Of a DNA stretch of 64,000 nt, positions 9,649-18,291 are shown in pieces. A program made the position numbers and the translations under genes. Location: NCBI RefSeq assembly GCF_031569985.1, contig NZ_JAMQKA010000012.1, positions 62,001 to 126,000 of the forward strand. The letters run 5' to 3'. Each line of letters begins with the position of its first letter. Positions within the stretch are counted from its first letter, which is position 1. The stretch is from JAMQKA01 sp031569985. Its GTDB lineage: Bacteria; Bacteroidota; Rhodothermia; Balneolales; Balneolaceae. The notes beneath the pieces are model-generated. The model did not search any database. It saw nothing but the letters and a program-made list of their open reading frames with translations, and was not told where the DNA came from.

Positions 9649-11130
9649 CTACGGCTCAAACCATTCGGCCAATTCAGGATCGGTCTTTTCCGACCGGTGG
9701 TAAAATTCATTGACAGAAGCAGAATACCGGTAGTCCTGTGCCCACGATTTGGCATTTCGGACAACTTCCTCAATGGCCTCCATAATATAGTACAATTCAT
9801 CGTTGGTCATGGTGGGATGCAGCGACAGCCTCACCCACCCTGGTTTTTGGGAAAGGTCGCCATGATCGATCAGATTGGTGATTTGTCGGGATTGCTTCCT
9901 GGAGACGTGCAGCAGCAAATGCCCATAGGTGCCGGCACACGAACATCCTCCCCGCACCTGAATGCCATAGCGGTCATTTAGGAGTTTTACCATCAGGTTG
10001 TGGTGAATATTTTCTACGTAAAAAGAAAATACGCCCAGCCGGTGCTTTACTCCTTCCGCAAGCACGTGGACTTCAGGTATTTTGGTAAATTCGGTAAAAC
10101 AGATGGATATCAACTCTTCTTCGCGTGCCATCATTTTTTCCACCGTCATCTTTTCCTTGAGCCTTACGGCCAGCGCCGCTCGTATAGCCTGAAGGAAGCC
10201 GGGGGTGCCGCCATCTTCCCTCACTTCAATATCGTTAAAATAGCTGCGGCCGCCCCAGGGGTTGGTCCAGGCAACGGTGCCCCCGCCCGGATGGTCGGGA
10301 ATGCGATTTTTGTATAGTTTTTTGTCGAACACAAGTACGCCCGAACTGCCCGGGCCGCCCAAAAATTTGTGGGGAGAGAAAAAGATAGCATCCAGGCGTT
10401 CAGCCTCCTTTTCCGGGTGCATGTTGATATCTGTGTAGGGGGCCGAAGCAGCAAAGTCAACAAAGCAGTATCCGCCATGATCATGCATGATTTCAGCCAG
10501 GCGATGATAAGGAGTAACGATGCCGGTTACGTTGGAACAGGCTGTAAACGAGCCGATTTTTACCTTTCGGTCCTTGTATTGTTCAAGAGCTATGGTTAAA
10601 TGTTCCGGATCGACTAAAAGATCTTCGGTTGGTTCCAGAACAACAACGTCGGCGATGGTTTCCAGCCAGCTGGTTTGGTTGGAGTGGTGTTCCATATGGG
10701 TAACAAATACCACCGGGCGCTCCTGTTCGGGTATATCTATCTGATCACTGTATTTTTCCGGGAGTTTCAAGCCCAGGATACGCTGAAACTTGCACAGCAC
10801 GCCGGTCATGCCTGAATCTGAAGTGATAATCACATCCCCGGAAGAAGCATTTACATGATTTTTGAGAATGGCATGAGCTTCATGATAAGCACGGGTCATC
10901 AGCTTTCCGGTATAGCTCGACTCGGAATGCGTGTTGCCTACCCGCGGGCCAACCTGCTTCCACATAATATCCTCAATAGGCCCGTACAGCCTGCCGCTGG
11001 CTACCCAGTCGGCATATACCAAAGATTTCAGACCGTTGGGGGTTTCAAATTCAGCACCTATTCCAACAATATTTGATCGGAATTTCTGAAAATAGTGCTC
11101 TAACGACGTGACTTGTTTGTTGGTCATCAT
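9649..11130 (-). CDS. Class V aminotransferase (cysteine desulfurase/selenocysteine lyase-like PLP enzyme)
   Basis: PLP-dependent fold type I enzyme of 493 residues. The Schiff-base Lys lies in FFSPHKFLGGPGSSGVLVF, the cofactor Asp in CFVDFAASAPY, and a His in VVFVTHMEHHSNQTSW contacts PLP in this family. A conserved Cys-containing loop RGGCSCAGTYGH is present near the expected desulfurase Cys. The family mobilises sulfur from cysteine or acts on related amino acids; no scaffold protein neighbours it, so substrate is open. It stands alone between glgC and an SPW protein, and no direct-repeat promoter was found in its 190-bp upstream gap. Two adjacent ATG codons (11130, 11127) could start it. 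Confidence 0.85.
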   Translation of the reverse strand: MMTNKQVTSLEHYFQKFRSNIVGIGAEFETPNGLKSLVYADWVASGRLYGPIEDIMWKQVGPRVGNTHSESSYTGKLMTRAYHEAHAILKNHVNASSGDVIITSDSGMTGVLCKFQRILGLKLPEKYSDQIDIPEQERPVVFVTHMEHHSNQTSWLETIADVVVLEPTEDLLVDPEHLTIALEQYKDRKVKIGSFTACSNVTGIVTPYHRLAEIMHDHGGYCFVDFAASAPYTDINMHPEKEAERLDAIFFSPHKFLGGPGSSGVLVFDKKLYKNRIPDHPGGGTVAWTNPWGGRSYFNDIEVREDGGTPGFLQAIRAALAVRLKEKMTVEKMMAREEELISICFTEFTKIPEVHVLAEGVKHRLGVFSFYVENIHHNLMVKLLNDRYGIQVRGGCSCAGTYGHLLLHVSRKQSRQITNLIDHGDLSQKPGWVRLSLHPTMTNDELYYIMEAIEEVVRNAKSWAQDYRYSASVNEFYHRSEKTDPELAEWFEP

Positions 11131-11258
11131 AGTAAAGAAAATTTTTGTCTTCCACTCACCGAATATCCCCCATTGGCTGGTACAAAATCGCAGTATTTTG
11201 CCACGGTATCGGGGTAAACGATCCTTTTTACCGGTTTGTCAGAATGATGCTTTTATCA

Positions 11259-11286
11259 AACAGCCCCCTGCTGCAGGGAGGCTGTT
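11259..11286 (-). terminator. Strong hairpin terminator downstream of the SPW gene
   Basis: Inverted repeat AACAGCCCCCTG / CAGGGAGGCTGTT (one mismatch/bulge) with a 3-base loop, 37 bp after the stop of the SPW-repeat gene. The minus-strand continuation TTTGATAAAAG is moderately T-rich. Confidence 0.7.
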
Positions 11287-11322
11287 ATTGTTATATTGTT
11301 AGAAATTGGGCCTGATACTACT

Positions 11323-11649
11323 TTAGACGGCTTGCTTCTGCTTTGGAGATGTGCTCAGGGCATAGAATCCATCATAGGTTACGATGATGCCCGCGATGAT
11401 GCCATTCCAAAGCAGTCCCATACCTTCGTGCAGGCCGGGGATAAAAGCGGTTACAATAAGCCATAGACCCAAAATACCGGCCGTCCATCCGAGACCCGGT
11501 TTTTCAGGCACCAGGGCAAATCCAAAGCCGCTAACCAGCGCACCTGCAATCAGGTTGCTCCATAGTATGAATTCATGACCATCATTCAGGAATGCCGATG
11601 CCAGAATCCAAAGTCCTACAATGCCGATAATCCAGCTTTTCGTTTTCAT
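11323..11649 (-). CDS. SPW-repeat small membrane protein
   Basis: 108 residues made of two homologous halves, each with two hydrophobic helices. The repeats begin GIVGLWILASAFLNDGHEF and GILGLWLIVTAFIPGLHEG and each ends near a WxNxIAG motif (LWSNLIAGALV, LWNGIIAGIIV). This is the SPW-repeat family, of unknown function. It starts at an ATG with GGAG six bases upstream. It is a single-gene unit: direct-repeat promoter at 11745-11777 upstream, hairpin terminator at 11259-11286 downstream. Confidence 0.8.
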   Translation of the reverse strand: MKTKSWIIGIVGLWILASAFLNDGHEFILWSNLIAGALVSGFGFALVPEKPGLGWTAGILGLWLIVTAFIPGLHEGMGLLWNGIIAGIIVTYDGFYALSTSPKQKQAV

Positions 11650-11744
11650 GGTGTTCTCCGTTTAATTAAAAATTCAGTTATGCACAACGGTGATCGCATT
11701 TTGGGTCTTTTTAAAGCCCTTATCTGCGGGCTCCGCCTATCATC

Positions 11745-11777
11745 AATTTAAAAACCACATCTTAAAATAAGCTTAAA
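11745..11777 (-). promoter_or_regulatory. TTTAAG direct-repeat promoter, site 4 (SPW gene)
   Basis: Minus strand: TTTAAG-CTTAT-TTTAAG, 10 bp, TAAATT. One of two sites with a 10-bp rather than 11-bp distance to the -10 box. Confidence 0.72.
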
Positions 11778-11813
11778 TCAGGCGGGACGATTTAAGATAA
11801 AACTTCCCGGGTG

Positions 11814-12944
11814 TTATCCTTCTGTCCGGTAGCGGGGCGGAACAAACCCTCCGGAAATTCCATTTTTGGTAAAGACGATCTGCCAAAGCTGATTTTTACG
11901 CGCCCTGAAGCTGCCTGCGCAGCTAAGCAGGTAATATGTCCACATGCGGTAGAACCGTTCGGAATAGGTTGATTTCAGTTCATTCCACCCCGCATCGAAA
12001 TTTTGGTACCAGGCCAACAGGGTTTTATCGTAATGCACGCCAAAGTTCTGCCAGTCTTCCATTACAAACAGCCCCTCGGATGCCAGGGCCAGCTGCCGGA
12101 TGGATGGCAGTTGGGAATTTGGGAAGATGTATTTTTCAATCCAGGGATCGGTGGTGCGAACCGAACGGTTGCTGCCGATGGTATGAAGCAGAAAAATGCC
12201 GTCGTCTTTCAAACACCGGTGGGCCGTTTGCATATAGGTGCGGTAATTTTTGCTGCCTACGTGCTCGATCATGCCCAGTGAGACAATATGGTCGAACAGT
12301 TCGTTGACCTCGCGGTAGTCCTGCAGTCGGATTTCTACCGGCAGGCCTTTGCACCGTTCTCTGGCCAGTTCCACCTGTTCTTTGGAAACAGTGACTCCCA
12401 CCACCTCGGCACCATATTCTTCGGCGGCATATTGGGCAAAACTTCCCCACCCGCAGCCAATGTCCAGTACGCGCTGCCCGGCCTGCAGGCCTATTTTCCG
12501 GCACACCAGATCCAGTTTGGCTTTCTGGGCTTCATCCAGCGTCTCTGCCCCCTGCCAGTATCCGCAGGTATATACCATGCGTTTGTCCAGCATGATTTTA
12601 TACAGATCGTTGCCAATATCGTAGTGGCGGTCTCCGATTTCAAAGGCTTTCTCTTTGTTTTGGGGATTTGTTATAACCGACTTTACATATTCGAAGATAT
12701 AGGTCGGTTTTAAGATAAACTGTTCCTCCAGCTTGGCCTCAAGCACCCGGGTGAAAAACCGGTCGAGTGCTTCGGCTTCCCACCAGCCGTCCATATACGC
12801 CTCACCCAGTCCCAGTGAACCTTTTCGCATAACTCGTTCAAAAAGACGCGCGTCTTTAATCTGTATATCCCAGGGCCGGGTACCGTTAATGTGAATCCCG
12901 GCCGGTTCCAGTTCAGCTTCTATCTTTTTGATAATGCGATTCAT
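11814..12944 (-). CDS. cfa: Cyclopropane-fatty-acyl-phospholipid synthase
   Basis: SAM-dependent enzyme that converts unsaturated acyl chains of membrane phospholipids to cyclopropane forms, a classic stationary-phase and stress adaptation. The central SAM motif is VLDIGCGWGSFAQYAA, and HYDIGNDLYKIMLDKRMVYTCGYW is the typical lipid-site signature. The final third has the conserved FPNSQLPSI and WHxN-like region (LAWYQNFDAGW). 376 residues is the normal length. The ATG at 12944 is preferred to an upstream TTG at 12953. The direct-repeat promoter at 13110-13143 gives a long leader of about 160 bases. Confidence 0.94.
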   Translation of the reverse strand: MNRIIKKIEAELEPAGIHINGTRPWDIQIKDARLFERVMRKGSLGLGEAYMDGWWEAEALDRFFTRVLEAKLEEQFILKPTYIFEYVKSVITNPQNKEKAFEIGDRHYDIGNDLYKIMLDKRMVYTCGYWQGAETLDEAQKAKLDLVCRKIGLQAGQRVLDIGCGWGSFAQYAAEEYGAEVVGVTVSKEQVELARERCKGLPVEIRLQDYREVNELFDHIVSLGMIEHVGSKNYRTYMQTAHRCLKDDGIFLLHTIGSNRSVRTTDPWIEKYIFPNSQLPSIRQLALASEGLFVMEDWQNFGVHYDKTLLAWYQNFDAGWNELKSTYSERFYRMWTYYLLSCAGSFRARKNQLWQIVFTKNGISGGFVPPRYRTEG

Positions 12945-13109
12945 GATCGTCAACTTTTTTTTAACTTTCTGCTAATTAATCAATGTTGCACATTGATTGC
13001 ATTACAGTTCACCACTGACAAGGACGTATTGTTAGTAGTACCACCCATAGAAAGCTCTCATTCAGGTTTTAAGAGAAATTTTTAAAACTCTTTCTCTTGT
13101 TCTAAGGAT

Positions 13110-13143
13110 AGAATACAATAGAAAGACTTAAAAGAAGCTTAAA
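13110..13143 (-). promoter_or_regulatory. TTTAAG direct-repeat promoter, site 5 (cfa)
   Basis: Minus strand: TTTAAG-CTTCT-TTTAAG, 11 bp, TATTCT. It lies in the cfa/MFS intergenic gap, downstream of the MFS stop, so it serves cfa. Confidence 0.78.
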
Positions 13144-13186
13144 TCGTGCAGGTGCCAGCGAGGTGAGAAAATTATTATTGGCTGAC

Positions 13187-14398
13187 TTACTGTCTCAGGT
13201 ATCTTTTAATAATATATACCGGAACGATTAATACAATAATTGAAAATAAAAAATACGGCAGGTGAATATTTATTGAATATAGTCCGGCTCCCAGGAACGA
13301 ACCGGCGGCCAGTCCCAGGCTACTGATGGAAGCCAGCAATCCCATCCGCTCACCGACCCGGCTTTCACCTATTTTGCTCGTCAGCGAAGCCAGACTTGGG
13401 GTAACCAGCGCCATACCCAACGCCAGAATGCTGACTACCGTAATAATGAGGACAAAAGCATTGGCAAACATCAACAGAAACAAAGACAGACCCACCAACA
13501 GATATCCAACAGGCAACAGCCGCTCTTCCCCCCAGTGGTCGATCAAAAACCCCGTCAATCCAATCTGGCTGATACTCATCCCGAGTGCGCAAACCATGAA
13601 TATATAGCCCATTTCAAGAACGCTGTAACCCAGTGTCTGTTGGGCATGTAGGGCAAAGGTACTTTCAAACATGGAGAGAGCTCCCTGTATAATCAAAACG
13701 TAGATCAATATCGGGATCATCTCACCCTTTATAATACTCAATAAACCACGGTTGTCCGGGGGGGTGCTGTTGTTCACAGCCGGAGATGGAGCATCGGGCA
13801 TCCACAATACCAAAGCTGCAAGAGCCAACAGTGAAAAGCCGCCGGCAATCATAAAGGGTACGGTAAATGAAGTTGCTTCAAGCAGCTTCCAGGACCATCC
13901 GGCAAACCACCCAACGTCCATGAAGAAAGAACTCAGTACCGGTCCGAAGATTACCCCGAGGCTTGCCGATCCCCCTACCCACGACAGCACTTTACCCCTG
14001 TTCTTTAACGAGCTCATATCCGAAATCCATGAGTTGACCGTAGGCAAAACAGAGGCTGAAAAAAGTCCTCCTGCTATACGCAGTACATAAAGCAAGACCA
14101 GGTCGGTCGTCCATCCAAAAAAGACCAGGGATAGGGCATAGCCACCCATGCCTGCTGCCAGCACCGGTAACCGGCCGATGCGGTCGGACCAATGTCCCCA
14201 AAAAGGAGCCGAGAGAAACTGCATCAATGGGAAAATACCGGTCATCAGTCCCACGTGTATAGCCGGAGTTAAACCAAACAGCACGCTTGAACCGGCGCTC
14301 TTTTCTACTAAAAAGGGAAGTATGGGCAGGGTCAACCCGTAGCCGATCATTACCAGAAACAGACAGAAAAGCAGGATTACGATCTCTTTTTTGTTCAT
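13187..14398 (-). CDS. MFS transporter, multidrug-efflux type
   Basis: 403-residue inner-membrane carrier with 12 predicted helices in two halves. The loop 2-3 signature GHWSDRIGRLPVLAAG and the repeat-half equivalent (FLIDHWGEERLLPVG) are clear, and helix 5 carries GxxxGP-like VIFGPVLSSFF typical of drug/proton antiporters (TetA/Bmr group). Substrate cannot be deduced. It is divergent from the MMPL transporter at 14619, and each gene has its own copy of the direct-repeat promoter in the 220-bp gap. Confidence 0.87.
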   Translation of the reverse strand: MNKKEIVILLFCLFLVMIGYGLTLPILPFLVEKSAGSSVLFGLTPAIHVGLMTGIFPLMQFLSAPFWGHWSDRIGRLPVLAAGMGGYALSLVFFGWTTDLVLLYVLRIAGGLFSASVLPTVNSWISDMSSLKNRGKVLSWVGGSASLGVIFGPVLSSFFMDVGWFAGWSWKLLEATSFTVPFMIAGGFSLLALAALVLWMPDAPSPAVNNSTPPDNRGLLSIIKGEMIPILIYVLIIQGALSMFESTFALHAQQTLGYSVLEMGYIFMVCALGMSISQIGLTGFLIDHWGEERLLPVGYLLVGLSLFLLMFANAFVLIITVVSILALGMALVTPSLASLTSKIGESRVGERMGLLASISSLGLAAGSFLGAGLYSINIHLPYFLFSIIVLIVPVYIIKRYLRQ

Positions 14399-14467
14399 TC
14401 TAAATATTAATTACTGTGTCCAATTTAATAAGGAAACGTCGGCTCCTTTTTTAACTCATTCCTGACA

Positions 14468-14501
14468 AGTATACATCGGGTTTCCTTAAAGCAAGCTTAA
14501 A
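14468..14501 (-). promoter_or_regulatory. TTTAAG direct-repeat promoter, site 6 (MFS gene)
   Basis: Minus strand: TTTAAG-CTTGC-TTTAAG, 11 bp, TATACT. Faces the MFS gene and is back to back with site 7. Confidence 0.8.
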
Positions 14502-14548
14502 CGCAAAAGGTCTTCAGTAGTCTTTTCTTTACAACGTAATAAAGTCGC

Positions 14549-14582
14549 TTTAAGCTTTTTTTAAGGAAGGCTACCGTAGATT
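14549..14582 (+). promoter_or_regulatory. TTTAAG direct-repeat promoter, site 7 (MMPL operon, plus strand)
   Basis: Plus strand: TTTAAG-CTTTT-TTTAAG, 11 bp, TAGATT, then the ATG 36 bp on. This is the only rightward gene unit in region A, and the motif is flipped accordingly, which shows that orientation follows the gene rather than the strand. Confidence 0.8.
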
Positions 14583-14618
14583 ACAGGCAAAGATATTCAG
14601 ATTTTTAAATCTATCATT

Positions 14619-17546
14619 ATGTTACGCCTTGCTGATCTAATTATTCGATACCGCTGGTGGATTATCGCCTCAACCCTGCTACTTACGGTAATATTGGGCT
14701 GGAAGACTCTTTCTGTGTCCCTTAATGCTGATTTTTCGACCTATCTTAGCCAAGATGATCCAGCAGTGCAAAAATATAACCGGATTGGTGATATTTTCGG
14801 TGGAAACGACTTGGGTGTGGTGTTGTTGAACTCCGATAACGAGGTATTTACCCAGGCAAATTTGGACTTGATCGGCCAACTGACGGAGGCTTACGAAGAG
14901 GTTGAGGGTATTTCCTACGTCACAAGCCTATCAAATGTGATTGACTTTAGGGAGACTGAATGGGGACTGGAGGTTGGCAGGCTATATGGACCGGACCGGG
15001 TTCCATCGGAGGATTCAGCATTAAACAAATTGCAAAATTATGTACTTGGGAATGAACGCTACTATGGAAATCTAATATCAGAAGATAGCCGGACCGCCGC
15101 CATTCTATTGCAGTTCGAAGGAAGTGGAAAGGCAGGGTCCAACCAGTTTAATACCTCTCTACGTATCAAAGATGTGACTAACAATGTATTAGATTCCGCA
15201 GACCTGGAATCCAATTCCAAACTTTATTTTGGCGGACTTCCATTTCTGGTCTACAACATGACCCTGCTGATCAGCGAGAACTTATCAACGCTGATCCCAA
15301 TTATGATTTTCTTACTGGTGCTCGTTTTATATCTCGGGTTCCGCCACTGGGCGGGCGTGGTGTTCCCGATGATCGTCGTATCGGTAAGTGTCATCTGGAT
15401 AACCGGATTAATGGGTACCTTCGGGTTGGAATTCGACTTGCTGACTGGGATCATGCCGGTGGTTTTGCTGGCCTTGGGTAGTGCCGACGGGATTCATCTG
15501 ATGAAACGCTATTATGAGTTGCGCAATGAAGGTAACGATTCCAAACAAGCTACTCGACAAACCTTCAAACAAATGGGCACACCTATCGCCCTTACAACGA
15601 TTACAACTACGGTAGGATTCGCTTCATTGTTTGTCTCCGATTTCTCAGTTATAAAGCAATTCGGCTTGTTGACAGCAGTGGGAGTAATCCTGGCCCTGAT
15701 CGTAACTCTGACACTGCTTCCTGCCCTGCTTTCATTCGGTATAGGATTCAAACCCGGTACCAAAAATGTGAAATCAGAATATCACTTTCTGGACCGGTTT
15801 GGATTTCGTGTTTATAAGCACCAAAAATTAATTCTGGCAGGTAGTCTTGGCATAATTGTCCTGGCGGTTATTGCCATCCCTAAAATTGAAAAAGATGTGG
15901 ACTGGTCACTTTGCCTGGCACGAGGCAGTGATCCCTATCACGCTGAAATGATGCTGCGCGAAAAATTCGAAGGTTCGCTTCCGGTACAGGTAGTCGTCGA
16001 TGGGGATATAAAAGATCCGGCTATCCTTCAGTTGATGCACCGAGTGGAGCGTAGGCTGGAGACCATTCCCGAAGTGGGCAAGCCGAGTTCCATGGGGTCG
16101 GTCATGGCAGAAATAAACGAGGTGATGAATGGTCGTTACCAGGTGCCGGAAAAGCAGCAGGGGGTATCCAACTTATGGTTCCTGATCGAGGGCGAGGACC
16201 AGATTGAACGTATGGTTACGCCAGAATCTGATATGGGGCTGGTTCAAGCTAAGATGGGTACGTGGCATACCGGTACGTTAGTGACCTCGGTAGACAGTAT
16301 TAACCGTTACCTGGAAACACTGCCAGAGCATCTGAGTGCCGTCAACCTGCACCAATTGGATCCTCCAAAACGGCAACTGGTAAAGCAGAAGCAGTTACAA
16401 CTGGCAATGCAGGAACTCCGATGGTATTTTAGTAAAGAGGGAATATCATGGAAACCCGACTTCATGAGAGAGGTACAAGATAAGCTCCTGAATTTTACAG
16501 CTGGCAGATCGACACGAGACAGCGTCTTGGTTCAACTAAATCGGTACCTTGCAAGCTCCCAAGCAGAAATCGTTCTTGAGAATACCGAACGAGCTCAGGT
16601 GCTGGATCGGATTGCTGAAGATCTGCCGATAAATAACATTCAGGTGACAGCCCGAGAGGTCAGCCACATGCTGGAATCTGCCTTGCTTGGATTACCTGAG
16701 GAAGATGCTGACTGGCTGGCCGGTTCACTTGCAAATATCATTAATACGACAATCGGACGGGCCAGAATCCTACCAGCCATTGATTTGTTATCGTCACTTA
16801 ATCCCGAGAACGATGAAAACTTCCGGGAAAATGTGAAAGGCATCTTATGGAACGTAAATAGTAACATAGCATTCCTGGATTCAAAGATGGCAAATAAAAT
16901 TTTCGGTGATAAACACCCTGCGGTTATACGGGAAGTACCGGTTTCAATATATCAGGCTGGGATGCCTCAGGTGTTGAAGGGGATGGAGGAGGAACTTGTG
17001 CCAACCCAGATCAAGAGTCTGTTGACAGCACTGCTTTTTGTATTGGTGTTGTTGGCAATTATCCACAAATCCACCATAGTTGCGCTGATTGCGATCATCC
17101 CGATTTCCCTAACAATCCTAATCAACTTTGGAGTGATGGGATACCTCGGTATTGGGCTTGACTCATTTACCGCTATGATTGCCTCCATTGCCATCGGTCT
17201 TGGCATCGATACAGATATTCACTTTATCTCTCGTTACAGGGATGAACTGATCGCTTCCGGAGACAAACTTCAGGCCTTGCAGGAAACGATCAAAACGACA
17301 GGCATGTCGATTTTGATCAACGCCCTGGCGGTGGGATTGGGATTCTTGGTGCTTCTGTTTGCCGGCGGGCAGCATATTCGTCGATTTGGAGGACTCACTT
17401 CTCTTACCGTGCTAGTCAGTGCTACCCTCAGTCTCACGCTGCTTGCTGTGTTAATCATTTGGCTAAAGCCAAAATACCTTGTCGGACATTCTACAAGTGA
17501 TGATATAATTGAAACAACAAAAGAGAAACGCCATGAAACTATTTAA
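14619..17546 (+). CDS. MMPL/RND-superfamily exporter
   Basis: 975-residue inner-membrane protein with the two-fold RND layout: a helix, a large periplasmic loop, five helices (from about residue 210), then the same again (from about residue 800). Conserved transmembrane stretches include LLALGSADGIHLMKRYYE and the repeated GLGIDTDIHFISRYRDE, plus TTITTTVGFASLF. MMPL/HpnN-type RND proteins move lipids or hydrophobic compounds using the proton gradient. It overlaps the LolA-like gene downstream by 14 bp and is followed by a DUF1302-like barrel, a triad that suggests inner-to-outer-membrane transport of a lipidic substrate. The substrate itself is unknown. Confidence 0.9.
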   Translation: MLRLADLIIRYRWWIIASTLLLTVILGWKTLSVSLNADFSTYLSQDDPAVQKYNRIGDIFGGNDLGVVLLNSDNEVFTQANLDLIGQLTEAYEEVEGISYVTSLSNVIDFRETEWGLEVGRLYGPDRVPSEDSALNKLQNYVLGNERYYGNLISEDSRTAAILLQFEGSGKAGSNQFNTSLRIKDVTNNVLDSADLESNSKLYFGGLPFLVYNMTLLISENLSTLIPIMIFLLVLVLYLGFRHWAGVVFPMIVVSVSVIWITGLMGTFGLEFDLLTGIMPVVLLALGSADGIHLMKRYYELRNEGNDSKQATRQTFKQMGTPIALTTITTTVGFASLFVSDFSVIKQFGLLTAVGVILALIVTLTLLPALLSFGIGFKPGTKNVKSEYHFLDRFGFRVYKHQKLILAGSLGIIVLAVIAIPKIEKDVDWSLCLARGSDPYHAEMMLREKFEGSLPVQVVVDGDIKDPAILQLMHRVERRLETIPEVGKPSSMGSVMAEINEVMNGRYQVPEKQQGVSNLWFLIEGEDQIERMVTPESDMGLVQAKMGTWHTGTLVTSVDSINRYLETLPEHLSAVNLHQLDPPKRQLVKQKQLQLAMQELRWYFSKEGISWKPDFMREVQDKLLNFTAGRSTRDSVLVQLNRYLASSQAEIVLENTERAQVLDRIAEDLPINNIQVTAREVSHMLESALLGLPEEDADWLAGSLANIINTTIGRARILPAIDLLSSLNPENDENFRENVKGILWNVNSNIAFLDSKMANKIFGDKHPAVIREVPVSIYQAGMPQVLKGMEEELVPTQIKSLLTALLFVLVLLAIIHKSTIVALIAIIPISLTILINFGVMGYLGIGLDSFTAMIASIAIGLGIDTDIHFISRYRDELIASGDKLQALQETIKTTGMSILINALAVGLGFLVLLFAGGQHIRRFGGLTSLTVLVSATLSLTLLAVLIIWLKPKYLVGHSTSDDIIETTKEKRHETI

Positions 17547-18285
17547 ATATATCCTATCCCTGAATTTATTGTTAATTGTGTTTATAACCCTTCCCGCTGT
17601 TGGACAATCGCCGGATCAAATTCTTGCAAAAATTGACTCAGTACAAAATGCTTTTTCTGATATGTCGGCTACCGAGCAAATGAAACTTATTGATGAGGAG
17701 AATCGGGTAAAAAAGCGAGTTGTTGAAATCAAGCAAAAGGGGAAGGAGCTACGGATGGTACGCTTCCGAGAACCGGCCGATGTGCGGGGTGTCGGATTCC
17801 TTCGGCTGGATTCCGACCGGCTTTATCTCTATCTGCCGGCTTTTCGGAAGGTACGGAGAATTGCCTCCTTAGCGACCAATGAAAACTTCATGGGAACGGA
17901 CTTTACGTATGAAGACATGTCCCAAAGTGTCTATGCAGACGATTATACAGCCCGGGAATTGTCGACTCAACAAGGACAATACCGTTTATTCCTTGAGCCA
18001 AAGCCCAGTGCGGATGTTAATTACCACCATTTGGTAATTTTAGCCGATACTTCCAACTATGTATTGCGTAAAGTTGAATTTTACGACCGGGAAGAGGAGA
18101 AGATCAAGGAACTGACGATTGATAATATAGAAAAAATAGATGGCTATTGGATGGGTAAAACGATGAGAATGGTATCATTGGATGAAAATCACAAAACCGT
18201 TCTTGAACTCTCAGACATTCAATTTGATCAAGGGCTCTCAGACAGTGAATTCAGTGATCGCTCTCTCAAACGACCCATCCGGTGA
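17533..18285 (+). CDS. Outer-membrane lipoprotein-sorting (LolA/LolB-fold) periplasmic protein
   Basis: About 250 residues. An N-terminal signal peptide (MKLFKYILSLNLLLIVFITLPAVGQ) is followed by a LolA/LppX-like region with MRFREPADVRGVGFLRLDSDRLYLYLPAFRKVRRI and NFMGTDFTYEDM. This family is annotated as outer membrane lipoprotein-sorting protein and typically travels with MMPL exporters. The ATG at 17533 is preferred to 17509 because it gives a clean signal peptide and has AGAGAAA upstream. It likely shuttles a hydrophobic ligand from the exporter to the outer membrane; that role is inferred from fold and neighbours. Confidence 0.85.
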   Translation: MKLFKYILSLNLLLIVFITLPAVGQSPDQILAKIDSVQNAFSDMSATEQMKLIDEENRVKKRVVEIKQKGKELRMVRFREPADVRGVGFLRLDSDRLYLYLPAFRKVRRIASLATNENFMGTDFTYEDMSQSVYADDYTARELSTQQGQYRLFLEPKPSADVNYHHLVILADTSNYVLRKVEFYDREEEKIKELTIDNIEKIDGYWMGKTMRMVSLDENHKTVLELSDIQFDQGLSDSEFSDRSLKRPIR

Positions 18286-18291
18286 TCAGTT

